From Bacilli bacterium (GTDB lineage Bacteria > Bacillota_I > Bacilli_A > ML615J-28 > CAG-313): a stretch of DNA of 64,000 bases. Every line of letters begins with the position of its first letter. Positions within the stretch are counted from its first letter, which is position 1. A model generated the notes under the pieces. The model was not told the DNA's origin. It worked only from the letters and a program-made list of their open reading frames with translations, and did not search any database. The stretch is taken from positions 51,092 through 115,091 of the forward strand of contig JAFVWY010000009.1 in the NCBI GenBank assembly GCA_017501465.1, read 5' to 3'. This document shows positions 7,964 through 16,928 of this stretch, in pieces. The translations under genes were made by a program, and so were the position numbers.

Positions 7964-9080
7964 AAGAGTAGATGAATTTAAAGAGTTATTTGAAGGAAAA
8001 CGTGTTGGATTAATTACAAACCCAACTGGTATTGATTCTAATTTTAAATCAAGTATTGATATCTTATTAGAAAAAACCAATTTAGTAGCATTATTTTCAC
8101 CTGAACATGGTGTTAGAGCTGATATTCAAGCTGGTATGAAATTAGATACTTATATTGATCAAGAAACTAATTTACCAGTATATAGTCTATATGGTAAAAA
8201 TAAAAAACCAACTGAAGAAATGATGAATCAATTAGACATAATGAGTATTGATGTTCAAGACTGTGGTAGTAGATATTATACATTTATTTATACAATGGTA
8301 TATTCAATGATGGCATGTCAAGAATACAATAAAACATTTGTAGTGTTTGATAGACCAAATCCAATTGGTGGCGAAAAAGTTGAAGGTAATATTTTAGATA
8401 TTAAATACCGTTCATTTGTTGGGTATTATCCAATTGTTCAACGTCATGGCATGACAATAGGAGAACTTGCTAAATTATTTAATGAAGAATTTGGTATTGG
8501 ATGTAATTTAGTAGTAATTCCAATGAAGAACTATGAAAGATGGATGAGTTTTGAAGATACTCACCTTCCATGGGTTGTTCCTACACCAAACCTACCTACA
8601 ATTAATACTGCATACACATATAACACAACATGTGTATTTGAAGGAACAAATGTTGCAGAAGGAAGAGGAACAACAACTCCATTTGAACTTGTTGGTGCAC
8701 CATGGATTAAGAGTGAAAAACTTGCTAGAGACTTAAATAAATATAACTTACCTGGCGTTTATTTTAGACCACAATACTTTACACCAACTTTTTCTAAATA
8801 TCAAAATGAATTATGTGGTGGTGTATTTGTTCATGTAACAGATAGAAAAACTTTTAATTCAATGAAAACAAGTTGGGTAATGTTAGAAGAAATCAGAAGA
8901 AATTATAAAGAATTTGTGGTTAATAAACCATATGTTGAAGGACGTCCTAGTTTATTTGAATTTGAAGTAGGATGTGACTACATGATTGATCAAAGATATT
9001 CTTTAGAAGAAGAATTAGAATTATTAGATCAAGATGCTAAAAAATTTGAAGAAATTAGAAAACCATATTTAATTTACTAA
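7938..9080 (+). CDS. namZ: Exo-beta-N-acetylmuramidase NamZ family (DUF1343)
   Basis: The 380-residue protein matches DUF1343: KRVGLITNPTGID, then LFSPEHGVRAD near residue 53, DVQDCGSRYYT near 105, VFDRPNPIGG near 135 and EGTNVAEGRGTTTPF near 235. NamZ of Bacillus subtilis removes terminal MurNAc from peptidoglycan fragments. The Bacillus enzyme is exported, but this one starts MKKTILGIERVDEFKEL with no signal peptide, so it should act in the cytoplasm on imported fragments. AAGGAG at 7924-7929 fixes the ATG inside the end of the yesL-like gene. MupG, AnmK and MurQ follow, which supports the role. Confidence 0.9.
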   Translation: MKKTILGIERVDEFKELFEGKRVGLITNPTGIDSNFKSSIDILLEKTNLVALFSPEHGVRADIQAGMKLDTYIDQETNLPVYSLYGKNKKPTEEMMNQLDIMSIDVQDCGSRYYTFIYTMVYSMMACQEYNKTFVVFDRPNPIGGEKVEGNILDIKYRSFVGYYPIVQRHGMTIGELAKLFNEEFGIGCNLVVIPMKNYERWMSFEDTHLPWVVPTPNLPTINTAYTYNTTCVFEGTNVAEGRGTTTPFELVGAPWIKSEKLARDLNKYNLPGVYFRPQYFTPTFSKYQNELCGGVFVHVTDRKTFNSMKTSWVMLEEIRRNYKEFVVNKPYVEGRPSLFEFEVGCDYMIDQRYSLEEELELLDQDAKKFEEIRKPYLIY

Positions 9081-9092
9081 TTTAGGTGAAGT

Positions 9093-10136
9093 ATGTCTAT
9101 ATTAAAAGGTTTGTCTATATATTCTGGTTTAAAAGATTACACGATAGATGAAAACTTAAAATATATTAAGCTTGCTAAAGAAATAGGTATTGATTTTTTC
9201 TTTACATCTTGTCATATTGATGAGGCTGTTTTAAATGAAGATTTCTTTAAGATATTAAAATATTGTAAAGAAATTAATATGCAGCTGGTTGTTGATGTTA
9301 ACAAGAATGCATATGAATTAATTAAAGAATATAAAGATTTTATTGTCTTTAGATTAGACTATGGTTTTAGTATTGATGAGATTGTATGGATGAGTCATAA
9401 TTATGATTTAATCGAACTTAATGCTTCTTGTATGACTAAAGAATATTTAAATAAATTAAAAGCACATAATGCTAATATGAGTCATATTAGAGTAAGTTAC
9501 AATTTTTATCCAAAAAGATATACAGGCTTTGATATATATAAAGTTAAAGAATTAAATGAACTATATAAAGATTATGGATTAAAGATTTTAGCATATCTAC
9601 CATCTAATAGTAATAAACGTCCACCTCTTTATGATGGACTACCTAGCGTTGAACGACATCGTTATTTAGATTTAAATATATCTTGTTATGAATTAATAGC
9701 TGTAGGCTGTGATGGTGTTTGTATTGGCGATGCATATGCAAGTAAAGAAGATATTAATACTTTAGTTAATATCAGTAGTGAATACTATGTAATTCCAATT
9801 GAAGTTTTTGATAATTTAAATAATGAACTAGATGTTTTAAAAGATGTTCATCGCTTACGTATTGATGAGAGTCCTTATATGAAAAGATCATCTACTAAAA
9901 GAGGCGTAAAAGTAGAACCTAATAATACTATTAACCCCATATTACCTTATATGATAACTATTGATAATGCTTTATATCAAAGATATGTAGGTGAGGTTGG
10001 TATTGCAACTAAAGAAATGGAAAACAAAGGTTTTGTTAATGTAGTTGGTAATGTTTTAAATGATGCAAAAACTTTAGTTGATTTAATTAAACCAAGTAGT
10101 AAAATAGTCTTTAAGATTGTCAACAAAGAAAAATAA
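9093..10136 (+). CDS. mupG: MupG-type 6-phospho-N-acetylmuramidase (DUF871)
   Basis: The 347-residue protein starts with LKGLSIYSGLKDYTIDENL, then IDFFFTSCHI, typical of the DUF871 TIM barrel. A C-terminal domain carries the KRGVKVEPNNT-type turn and MITIDNALYQRYVGE. MupG of staphylococci and bacilli hydrolyses MurNAc-6-phosphate-GlcNAc in the cytoplasm after PTS uptake of the disaccharide. No MurNAc PTS gene is seen here, so the source of its 6-phosphorylated substrate is open. It begins 12 nt after namZ with a GGTGAAGT ribosome site. The assignment to the family is firm; the precise substrate is inferred from the family and from MurQ nearby. Confidence 0.85.
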   Translation: MSILKGLSIYSGLKDYTIDENLKYIKLAKEIGIDFFFTSCHIDEAVLNEDFFKILKYCKEINMQLVVDVNKNAYELIKEYKDFIVFRLDYGFSIDEIVWMSHNYDLIELNASCMTKEYLNKLKAHNANMSHIRVSYNFYPKRYTGFDIYKVKELNELYKDYGLKILAYLPSNSNKRPPLYDGLPSVERHRYLDLNISCYELIAVGCDGVCIGDAYASKEDINTLVNISSEYYVIPIEVFDNLNNELDVLKDVHRLRIDESPYMKRSSTKRGVKVEPNNTINPILPYMITIDNALYQRYVGEVGIATKEMENKGFVNVVGNVLNDAKTLVDLIKPSSKIVFKIVNKEK

Positions 10137-10220
10137 GGATATGAGTGCTAGAATTAAAAATTAGCGTTAAAATTTAGCCATTTTCGAACTTTTATCTAAA
10201 GTTTGAATAAGGAGTAATAT

Positions 10221-11369
10221 ATGTTTGAAATAATTAATAAAAAAATACTAAGTATTGGATTAATGAGTGGAACAAGCTTAGATGGTGTGGATGTTGCCTT
10301 AGTTGAACACTATAATAATACCCATAAACTTCTTAAGTTTAAATCTTATCCATATTCTAATGAGTTAAAAGAAAAAATATTAAAAGCATCTAATTTAGAT
10401 ACTTCTAATATTCAATTAATTTGTAGTTTAAATAAAGAGCTTGGTATTGTGTATAAAGATGCTGTAGAACAATTTTTAGTTGATACTAATACAAATATTG
10501 ATGATATTTATTTTATTAGTAATCATGGTCAAACTGTTTGGCATAATCCAATTGAAACAAAAGACTTTAAATCTTCTACTTTACAGCTAGGTGATGCATC
10601 TGTTTTAGCATATCACTTTAATAAAATAGTTGTGTATGATTTTAGAAGTTTAGATATTTCAGCAGGTGGTATTGGTGCTCCACTTGTACCTATTGTTAAT
10701 TATTTATTGTTTAAAGAGTTAGCTCCTGTTATATTTTTAAATATAGGTGGTATTAGTAATATTACATATATTAGTAATACTAAAGATGTAAAAGATGTTG
10801 TAGCATTTGATACAGGTCCTGGAAATATGGTGATTGATGGATTAATGAAAGAGTTGTATGATTTGCCATATGATGATGAAGGTAAAACTGCTTTTAAGGG
10901 TATGGTATCTTTAAAATTATTATCATATTTATTAGATGATGAGTATTATAATTTAGATTATCCAAAATCCACAGGAAGAGAAAAATATAGTAAAACATAT
11001 ATATGTAGTTTATTAGAATACGCTAAAGAATTAAATTTAAATAAAGAAGATATTATTGCTACAGCAACTTATCTTACTGCATATGTAACGAAGATGCAGA
11101 TAAAAAAATATTTTAAAGACTTTAATGGCACTTTACTTGTAAGTGGTGGTGGTGCTTTTAATAAATATATTTTAGAATCTTTAAAAGATGAAAAGTATAC
11201 AGTTAAAACAGTTGATGAACAAAATATTAATAGCGAAGGATTAGAAGCTTATTCATTTTCTATTTTAGGATATTTAAGACTTACTAATCAAGCGAGTAAT
11301 TTGATGAAAGTAACAGGAGCAAATTCTTCTGTTTCCCTTGGTAGTATCATTCTACCACCAAGAATTTAG
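10221..11369 (+). CDS. anmK: Anhydro-N-acetylmuramic acid kinase
   Basis: The 382-residue cytoplasmic sugar kinase carries all the AnmK signatures: IGLMSGTSLDGVDVALVE (ATP/phosphate loop, residues about 12-29), SNHGQTVWHNP near 107, LQLGD near 127, DFRSLDISAGGIGAPLVP near 144, FLNIGGISNITYI and FDTGPGNMVIDGLM near 200, and LLVSGGGAFN near 310. The enzyme opens the 1,6-anhydro ring and phosphorylates to give MurNAc-6-phosphate, the MurQ substrate. An 84-nt gap to mupG contains a small hairpin (10183-10207), and AAGGAG precedes the ATG. Its presence implies that lytic transglycosylase products are recycled, or that it works on a related MurNAc substrate here. Confidence 0.95.
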   Translation: MFEIINKKILSIGLMSGTSLDGVDVALVEHYNNTHKLLKFKSYPYSNELKEKILKASNLDTSNIQLICSLNKELGIVYKDAVEQFLVDTNTNIDDIYFISNHGQTVWHNPIETKDFKSSTLQLGDASVLAYHFNKIVVYDFRSLDISAGGIGAPLVPIVNYLLFKELAPVIFLNIGGISNITYISNTKDVKDVVAFDTGPGNMVIDGLMKELYDLPYDDEGKTAFKGMVSLKLLSYLLDDEYYNLDYPKSTGREKYSKTYICSLLEYAKELNLNKEDIIATATYLTAYVTKMQIKKYFKDFNGTLLVSGGGAFNKYILESLKDEKYTVKTVDEQNINSEGLEAYSFSILGYLRLTNQASNLMKVTGANSSVSLGSIILPPRI

Positions 11370-11381
11370 GTGAGGTAAAAT

Positions 11382-12287
11382 ATGAGTATTGATATAAAAA
11401 AAATAACTACAGAGTCTAGATTAGAGGCAACTTTAAATATTGATCAAATGGATACTATCAATATTTTAAGAAGTATCAATAATGAAGATAAGACTGTTGC
11501 ATATAAAGTTGAAGAGGCAATTGATCAATTAGTACCACTTGTCGATACAATTGTTGAATGTATCGAAAATGGTGGTAGATTAATATATATGGGTGCAGGA
11601 ACAAGTGGACGTATTGGATTACTTGATGCGGTAGAATGTCCACCTACATATGGCGTACCAGATAATCAAATTATGTGTTTATTAGCTGGTGGCAAAAATG
11701 CTTTTTCTAAAGCAGTAGAAGGAGCAGAAGACAGTATTGAATTAGCTGTTGAAGATTTAAAAGAAATTAATTTAACAAAAAATGACTGTGTCGTTGGTAT
11801 TGCTGCAAGTGGGAGAACACCATATGTTATTGGTGGTATTAATTTTGCTAAAACTATTGGTGCTAAAACTGGTTGTATTGTTAATGCAAAGGATTCTGAA
11901 TTATCAAAAATAGTAGATTATCCAGTAGAAGCTGTAACTGGAAGTGAAGTCATTAGTGGTTCTACTAGAATGAAAAGTGGTACTGCTCAAAAGTTGGTTT
12001 GTAATATGATTTCAACATCAGTTATGGTAAGACTAGGTCACGTGTATCATAATCTAATGATTGATGTTCAAGCAACTAATGAAAAACTAGTTGCTCGTCA
12101 ACTTGGTATTATTCAAACTGCAATTGGTTGCACAAAAGATGAAGCAACTTCTCAACTTAAAAAGTTTAAAACAGTTAAAAAAGTAATTTTTGCTTACTTA
12201 AAAAATATCGAAACAGAAGAAGAGGCAGAAGAAATTCTAAAAGGTTATAAATATAATTTATCTAAGGCATTAAAGGAGTATAAATAA
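11382..12287 (+). CDS. murQ: N-acetylmuramic acid 6-phosphate etherase
   Basis: The 301-residue SIS-domain lyase removes the D-lactyl ether of MurNAc-6-phosphate to give GlcNAc-6-phosphate. Signatures include IYMGAGTSGRIGLLDAVECPPT near residue 67, VVGIAASGRTPYV near 137 and TGSEVISGSTRMKSGTAQK near 185. The length is normal. It begins 12 nt after anmK with an AGGTGAGG site and shares one base with the downstream hydrolase start (TAATG), so the three are translationally linked. NagA, the deacetylase needed before NagB, is not in the window. Confidence 0.97.
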   Translation: MSIDIKKITTESRLEATLNIDQMDTINILRSINNEDKTVAYKVEEAIDQLVPLVDTIVECIENGGRLIYMGAGTSGRIGLLDAVECPPTYGVPDNQIMCLLAGGKNAFSKAVEGAEDSIELAVEDLKEINLTKNDCVVGIAASGRTPYVIGGINFAKTIGAKTGCIVNAKDSELSKIVDYPVEAVTGSEVISGSTRMKSGTAQKLVCNMISTSVMVRLGHVYHNLMIDVQATNEKLVARQLGIIQTAIGCTKDEATSQLKKFKTVKKVIFAYLKNIETEEEAEEILKGYKYNLSKALKEYK

Positions 12288-13030
12288 TGATTAAATATGT
12301 TGAAGTAAAAAGAGATAAATATATACTAAGAGGTTTACATACTATAGCAGATAATGAAACTGGACTTTTAGTTATGTTCCATGGTTTTACTGGTCATATG
12401 ACAGAAAATGGGTACTTCTTTAAGAAGCTTTCTTTAGAGTTACAAAAAGTTGGTGTTTCTACTTTAAGATTTGATTTTATGGGTAGTGGTATGAGTGATG
12501 GAGAATTTCATGAAATGACTTTCTCTACTGAATTAGAAGATGCTAGAAGTATTATTGAATATGCTTTATCAATTAAAAAAGATACACCACTTTATGTTCT
12601 TGGTTTTTCTTGTGGAGGCGCAGTTGCGGCTTGTATGTCAAGAGAATACAAGGAAAAAATCGCTAAGCTAGTTTTGTGTGCACCAGCAGGAAACATGAAT
12701 TTATTAGGAGAAGCTAGACTTCATAACCCTAATATGATATGGTATGATGATAATAATGTTGATATGGGTGGCTACTTACTAAGTAAAGACTTTATGGTAG
12801 GATTCCAAAAAGATCATATTGATTTATACAAAGATGTAGATAAATTTAAAAATCCAGTATTAATTTGTCATGGTACTGAGGATAAATCTGTACCAATTGA
12901 ATATGGTATTAAATATTCTAACACTTATCCAAATGCAACATTTAAAGCAATTGAAGGTAGTGAACATTGCTTTACTAGAATGCAATATAGAGCAATCGTT
13001 AATGAGTATATTGTTAACTTTTTAAAATAA
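12287..13030 (+). CDS. Alpha/beta hydrolase (serine esterase/acylaminoacyl type)
   Basis: A 247-residue cytoplasmic alpha/beta hydrolase. Visible elements: FHGFTGH (oxyanion loop, near residue 32), DFMGSGMSDG, the nucleophile elbow GFSCGG (Ser near 106), the acid in CHGTEDKSVP (Asp near 203) and the His in EGSEHCF (near 227). The substrate is unknown. It overlaps murQ by one base and closes the operon, so a role in removing an acyl or peptide decoration from recycled wall fragments is possible, but this rests only on position. Confidence 0.85.
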   Translation: MIKYVEVKRDKYILRGLHTIADNETGLLVMFHGFTGHMTENGYFFKKLSLELQKVGVSTLRFDFMGSGMSDGEFHEMTFSTELEDARSIIEYALSIKKDTPLYVLGFSCGGAVAACMSREYKEKIAKLVLCAPAGNMNLLGEARLHNPNMIWYDDNNVDMGGYLLSKDFMVGFQKDHIDLYKDVDKFKNPVLICHGTEDKSVPIEYGIKYSNTYPNATFKAIEGSEHCFTRMQYRAIVNEYIVNFLK

Positions 13031-13036
13031 TAAAAT

Positions 13037-13068
13037 AAAAGAATCCACATTTGTGGATTCTTTTTTAT
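13037..13068. terminator. Bidirectional terminator between the recycling operon and trpS
   Basis: A symmetric stem AAAAGAATCCACA (13037-13049) with TGTGGATTCTTTT (13052-13064) has a T-run on the plus strand and the matching run on the minus strand. It serves both converging genes. Confidence 0.9.
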
Positions 13069-14066
13069 TGTTTTCTACCAATACCCATTTTACGTTTCAT
13101 TTTAGTAATTGTTTTATTTGCAAAATAACTTGCCTTCTTAGCACCTTCAGTTAAGATTAGATCAAGTTCTTCACTATTTAAGATTTCATTATATCTTTGT
13201 TGAATAGGCATAAGTTTTTCAACTAAAGCATCTGCAACTATTTTTTTAAACTCACCATAATTCATATCCTTACAGTCTTCAACTAATTCATCAATTGATT
13301 TTAAAGTACAACATGATAAGATAGTTAGTAAGTTTGAAATACCAGGTTTATTTTCTTGGTCGAAATAAACTTTTGCTTCGCTATCTGTTACAGCACTAGC
13401 GATTTTTTTTCTAATTGTTGCTTCATCATCTAGTAAGAAAATAGATGCTTTTTCAAGTTTGTCTGATTTACTCATTTTAGAAGTAGGGTCTTGTAAAGAC
13501 ATAATTTTTGCGCCGACTTTTTGAATGATTGGTTCAGGTACGTTAAATGTTTCGCTATATCTGTTGTTAAATCTTTCAGCAAGAGTTCGAGATAATTCTA
13601 GATGTTGTTTTTGGTCTACTCCAACTGGAACATAGTTACTGTTATATAGTAAAATATCACCAGCCATTAAGACAGGATATGTAAGAAGAGCACTAGATAC
13701 ACCTTGTACTTGTTTTTGCATCTTATCCTTGTATTGAGTCATTCTTTCTAACTCACCAACATAAGTCATAGTTTGAAGTAAATAACCAATTTCTGCATGT
13801 TCTTTTACTTCTGATTGAATAAAGATTGTAGATTTATTTGGATCAAGACCGCAAGCAAGATAAATTGCTGCTAAACTTTTAATACTTTTTCTAAGTTCTA
13901 CTGGATCTTGGTAAACTGTTATTGCATGTAAGTCAGCAATAAAAATAAATATGTTAGTATCTTCATCTGCATTATTTTGCATTTCAACAAAGTTTTTGAT
14001 TGCACCTAAGTAATTACCTAAAGTAATTTTCCCAGATGGTTGAATTCCTGATAGTATTGTTTTCAT
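13065..14066 (-). CDS. trpS: Tryptophan-tRNA ligase
   Basis: The 333-residue class I synthetase charges tRNA-Trp. The HIGH-equivalent is in SGIQPSGKITLGNYLGAI at residues 6-23, GDILLYNSNYVPVGVDQKQHLE lies near 136, and the KMSKS loop is TSKMSKSDK near 198. The length is normal for bacterial TrpRS. A TAGGAGGAATTT ribosome site precedes the ATG. It is preceded by a T-box leader with its own promoter, so expression should rise when uncharged tRNA-Trp accumulates. It ends at a bidirectional terminator shared with the operon coming from the other side. Confidence 0.97.
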   Translation of the reverse strand: MKTILSGIQPSGKITLGNYLGAIKNFVEMQNNADEDTNIFIFIADLHAITVYQDPVELRKSIKSLAAIYLACGLDPNKSTIFIQSEVKEHAEIGYLLQTMTYVGELERMTQYKDKMQKQVQGVSSALLTYPVLMAGDILLYNSNYVPVGVDQKQHLELSRTLAERFNNRYSETFNVPEPIIQKVGAKIMSLQDPTSKMSKSDKLEKASIFLLDDEATIRKKIASAVTDSEAKVYFDQENKPGISNLLTILSCCTLKSIDELVEDCKDMNYGEFKKIVADALVEKLMPIQQRYNEILNSEELDLILTEGAKKASYFANKTITKMKRKMGIGRKQ

Positions 14067-14083
14067 AAATTCCTCCTAATAAT

Positions 14084-14304
14084 AAAAAAAACGCCCTTAT
14101 ACAAAGGACGAACATTTCGTGGTACCACCTTATTTTAAAAGAAACATATATATTTCTTTCCTCTAAACTTTTAACGCAAGTCACACGAAAAGTCATTTCC
14201 TACTTTTACATCATAAGTCCATTCACTAAAAATAAGTTGTAATATTTCCACTATCTATTACTCACTATGAACATCAATTTAGTTACTATTCTTAATCATT
14301 TGTT
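14084..14304 (-). promoter_or_regulatory. T-box leader (tryptophan) of trpS
   Basis: Read on the minus strand, the leader holds the T-box core AAGGTGGTACCACG at 14132-14119. This is followed by a terminator stem CGTCCTT/AAGGGCG with a run of eight T (14110-14084), which competes with the antiterminator. Upstream, GAATGGAC offers a UGG (Trp) specifier at 14221-14219, in the right place on the 3' side of stem I. It matches the downstream trpS gene. The exact stem I pairing was not folded. Confidence 0.92.
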
Positions 14305-14310
14305 TAACTA

Positions 14311-14339
14311 ATTATATTATTTTTTTTGAAAATAGTCAA
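14311..14339 (-). promoter_or_regulatory. Sigma-A promoter of trpS
   Basis: On the minus strand, TTGACT (14339-14334), a 17-nt spacer and TATAAT (14316-14311) place the start of transcription at about 14304, just before the T-box stem I. Confidence 0.88.
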
Positions 14340-14379
14340 ATGTAAACGCTCATAATTTTTAAAAAATCCAAAAAAGGTA

Positions 14380-14408
14380 TTGATTATTTTGTAGAAATAT
14401 GATACAAT
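14380..14408 (+). promoter_or_regulatory. Sigma-A promoter of spx
   Basis: TTGATT (14380-14385), 17-nt spacer, TACAAT (14403-14408). With the divergent trpS promoter and T-box, this explains the 387-nt gap between trpS and spx. Confidence 0.8.
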
Positions 14409-14453
14409 ACAACTAGATATAAAAAAATATAGCGTATTGGAGATATTAAGGCA

Positions 14454-14855
14454 ATGATTCAAATTTACACTACACCAAGCTGTGCATCTTGTAGAAAAGC
14501 TAAAAAATGGTTTGATCAATATAAAATCCCATATTCAGAAAAAAATATTTTCTCTATTAAGTTAAGTAAAGAAGACATATTTAAAATGCTTGCAAATAGT
14601 GAAAATGGATTTGATGACATTATTTCTACTAGATCTAAAGTATTTAAAGAAAAACATTTAGAACCAGATTCAATGACTATTCAACAATTAGTTGATTTTA
14701 TTATTGAAAACCCAAGTGTTTTAAAACGTCCTATTATCATTAATGAAAATGAACTTCAAGTTGGTTATAATAATGAAGATATTACTATTTTCTTACCAAA
14801 AGAATTAAGAAATAGAGAATGTTTTAGTGGTTTTGATAAATTAAATGAAGATTAA
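14454..14855 (+). CDS. spx: Spx/ArsC-family transcriptional regulator
   Basis: The 133-residue protein has the thioredoxin-like Spx fold: IYTTPSCASCRKAKKW places a CxxC redox switch at Cys10 and Cys13, the same positions as in Bacillus Spx. It continues with the RSKVFKE loop near residue 60 and LKRPIII near 95 (the Arg-Pro ArsC-family motif). Spx binds the RNA polymerase alpha C-terminal domain and redirects transcription during disulfide stress; its level is set by ClpXP, and clpP lies 1.5 kb away. The terminator at 14858-14897 follows. MgsR-like paralogues share the fold, so the ortholog name is probable rather than certain. Confidence 0.88.
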   Translation: MIQIYTTPSCASCRKAKKWFDQYKIPYSEKNIFSIKLSKEDIFKMLANSENGFDDIISTRSKVFKEKHLEPDSMTIQQLVDFIIENPSVLKRPIIINENELQVGYNNEDITIFLPKELRNRECFSGFDKLNED

Positions 14856-14857
14856 AA

Positions 14858-14897
14858 AAAAGAGCTTATTGACGCTTTAAAGCGTTATAAGCTCTTT
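14858..14897. terminator. Bidirectional terminator between spx and the CYTH gene
   Basis: AAAAGAGCTTAT (14858-14869) pairs with ATAAGCTCTTTT (14886-14897), with the inner palindrome ACGCTTTAAAGCGT extending the stem. The stop codon and last codons of the minus-strand CYTH gene lie inside the structure. Confidence 0.85.
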
Positions 14898-15432
14898 TAA
14901 TTTTAGTTTCACCTTTTTTATAAACAATACCAAGTTCTTTTACTGTTTCTACGAAATCTTTTTTACCAAGATCACGTGTTGGAGCTTGGAATTCTAATTC
15001 ATAATCTGTTTCACCTAAGTATTCAACCTTATCGATTGCTAAAACACCATGTTTGTGTGGGAAGAAAATACGATAAGTAGATAAACTCATATAGTTAACT
15101 ATTTTTTGATTTTTTACTAATTCGCCAAGTTCTGCTTGGATTTCTAATGAAGGAATTTCACCAGTTTCACAGAATTTTTTGAAATCTTCTTCAGATATTA
15201 CATAAGATAATTCTATTTGGTTATATCCTTTTTTTCTTTTTAAAGAGATTTCATATTGGTCACGTTTTCTAACTCTTAATACAACTTCAGCTGCTTTTAA
15301 AGTAAAGCGTGTAGTATCAAAATAATAGTTAGTTTGTAAGTTTGCTGGTTTATCTTCAAATAATTTACTAAGTTTAGTATATTCACTTTTTGATAAAAGT
15401 GTTCTGTATGCTACTTCTAATTCTTTTGCCAT
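14866..15432 (-). CDS. CYTH-domain protein (YjbK-like triphosphate tunnel enzyme)
   Basis: A 188-residue protein of the CYTH/TTM fold, resembling YjbK. It has an ELEVAYRTLLSKSEY start, then YYFDT near residue 36, VVLRVRKR near 51, YEISLKRK near 60 and DYELEFQ near 140, which supply the acidic and basic tunnel residues. The usual ExExK start motif is altered (ELEVA, Lys missing). The start at 15432 was chosen because GGAGG lies 6 nt upstream and the family begins here; an in-frame ATG at 15456 lacks a site. Members hydrolyse inorganic triphosphate or similar compounds; the substrate here is unknown. Its 3' end is inside the shared terminator. Confidence 0.82.
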   Translation of the reverse strand: MAKELEVAYRTLLSKSEYTKLSKLFEDKPANLQTNYYFDTTRFTLKAAEVVLRVRKRDQYEISLKRKKGYNQIELSYVISEEDFKKFCETGEIPSLEIQAELGELVKNQKIVNYMSLSTYRIFFPHKHGVLAIDKVEYLGETDYELEFQAPTRDLGKKDFVETVKELGIVYKKGETKIKRAYNALKRQ

Positions 15433-15544
15433 ATGGGCCTCCGTTTTTAAAATCACTTGTATTATACACGATATATTTTAAAAATCAAGCATAATATATA
15501 AAAAATTTTTCGAAAAATAGTATAATATATTGGGTGATACAAAA

Positions 15545-16366
15545 ATGATATTAACATTTAAAGTAGAAGAAGAGATTAAAGTAAAAGATTATTTACAAAA
15601 TAAACTAACTGCAAAACTATTAAAGAACATTACTACTAGTAATATTTGTTATATTGTCAATAATCAAAATGTTAAAAACTATTATTTGATGAAACCAAAT
15701 GATATATTAAAAGTAATAATACCACCAACATCATCAAATGTTTTACCTACTAAAGGAGAATTAGATATTCTTTATGAAGATGATTATTTATTAATTTTAA
15801 ATAAACCTAATAATATTGCTACAATTCCAACAAGGAAACATTATTCATCATCTTTAGCAAATATTGTAGAATTTTACTATGTCACTAAGGGAATAGCATC
15901 GGGTATACATTTTGTAAATAGATTAGATGCTCCAACTAGTGGAATTGTTGTAGTTGCTAAAAACACTTATATTGCTGATAAAATGAAGGATTGCTTTTTA
16001 GAAAAAAAATATCTTCTAAAGGTTCATGGAACTATTTTAGAAGATGGGTTTGTTAAAACTAAGATTGTAAAAGATGAAACAAGCATTATCAAAAGAAAGA
16101 ATATAGAAGGTGATAATGCTTATACAACATACAAAGTATTAAAAAATGATAAAGATTCTACACTAATAGAAGCTACATTACATACTGGGAAGACTCATCA
16201 ATTAAGATTACATTTTAATTATTTGGGTCATAATATAATTGGTGATGAATTGTATGGAAAAGATTCTTTTGATTTGCTTCACCTACATAGTTATTATTTA
16301 AAGTTTATTCATCCTGTTAATAATGAAATAATTGAGATTAAATCATTACCTAATTGGCTTTCGTAA
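15545..16366 (+). CDS. RluA-family pseudouridine synthase
   Basis: A 273-residue RNA-modifying enzyme. [18 protein letters not shown] near residue 125 contains the catalytic Asp of the RLDxxTSG motif; the usual His before it is Asn. [18 protein letters not shown] near 215 and GDELYG near 232 match the RluA family. It may modify 23S rRNA or tRNA; the N-terminal region is S4-like only loosely. The ATG at 15545 is preferred over an in-frame TTG at 15530 because GGGTGAT acts as ribosome site. A TATAAT lies at 15521-15526. Its last 17 nt overlap the converging clpP. Confidence 0.87.
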   Translation: MILTFKVEEEIKVKDYLQNKLTAKLLKNITTSNICYIVNNQNVKNYYLMKPNDILKVIIPPTSSNVLPTKGELDILYEDDYLLILNKPNNIATIPTRKHYSSSLANIVEFYYVTKGIASGIHFVNRLDAPTSGIVVVAKNTYIADKMKDCFLEKKYLLKVHGTILEDGFVKTKIVKDETSIIKRKNIEGDNAYTTYKVLKNDKDSTLIEATLHTGKTHQLRLHFNYLGHNIIGDELYGKDSFDLLHLHSYYLKFIHPVNNEIIEIKSLPNWLS

Positions 16367-16928
16367 TTATTTCGTCAATGATACCATATTCTTTGGCTTC
16401 ATTGCTTGACATATAGTAATCACGTTCGGTGTCTTGTTCAATTTTATCAATGGGTTGTTTAGTATTAGAGGCTAATATTTCATTTAGTCTCTTTTTTGTT
16501 TTTATTATTTCATTTGCGACTATCAACATATCACTTGCTTGACCTTCTGTTTTTCCAAGAGGTTGATGAATCATTACTTTAGTATTTTCTAATGCGTATC
16601 TATAATCTCCACTAGAAAGTAAAAAAGCACCAAGACTTGCGCATATTCCCATGCCAATTGTATGAACACTAGACTTAATATATTTCATCACATCATATAT
16701 AGCAAATCCTGATGTAACACTTCCACCAGGTGAATTTATATATATATAAATGGGTTTTGTGTTATCAACGCTTTCTAAAAATAATAGTTGTGCAATGACA
16801 CTTTGACTAGTTAAATCATTAATCTCACCAAATATTAAAATTATCCTATCTTCTAATAGCCTTGAATAAATATCAAAGCTTCTTTCTCCTCTTGGTGTTT
16901 GTTCTATAACGTAGGGTGTTAGGTTCAT
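16350..16928 (-). CDS. clpP: ATP-dependent Clp protease proteolytic subunit
   Basis: The 192-residue serine peptidase forms the tetradecameric barrel that works with ClpX or ClpC. The triad is visible: Ser98 in [13 protein letters not shown], His121 in VMIHQPLG and Asp166 in [11 protein letters not shown]. The N-terminus [24 protein letters not shown] is typical and lacks a long propeptide. GAGGAGGAAT precedes the start. The 3' end overlaps the converging pseudouridine synthase gene by 17 nt without a separating terminator. It probably degrades Spx, encoded nearby. Confidence 0.97.
   Translation of the reverse strand: MNLTPYVIEQTPRGERSFDIYSRLLEDRIILIFGEINDLTSQSVIAQLLFLESVDNTKPIYIYINSPGGSVTSGFAIYDVMKYIKSSVHTIGMGICASLGAFLLSSGDYRYALENTKVMIHQPLGKTEGQASDMLIVANEIIKTKKRLNEILASNTKQPIDKIEQDTERDYYMSSNEAKEYGIIDEIITKAN

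Noticed and set aside
10183..10207. Inverted repeat TTCGAACTTT / AAAGTTTGAA between mupG and anmK
   Set aside because: One G-T pair and no T-run follow, so it is not a usable terminator; it may affect RNA processing but nothing supports that.
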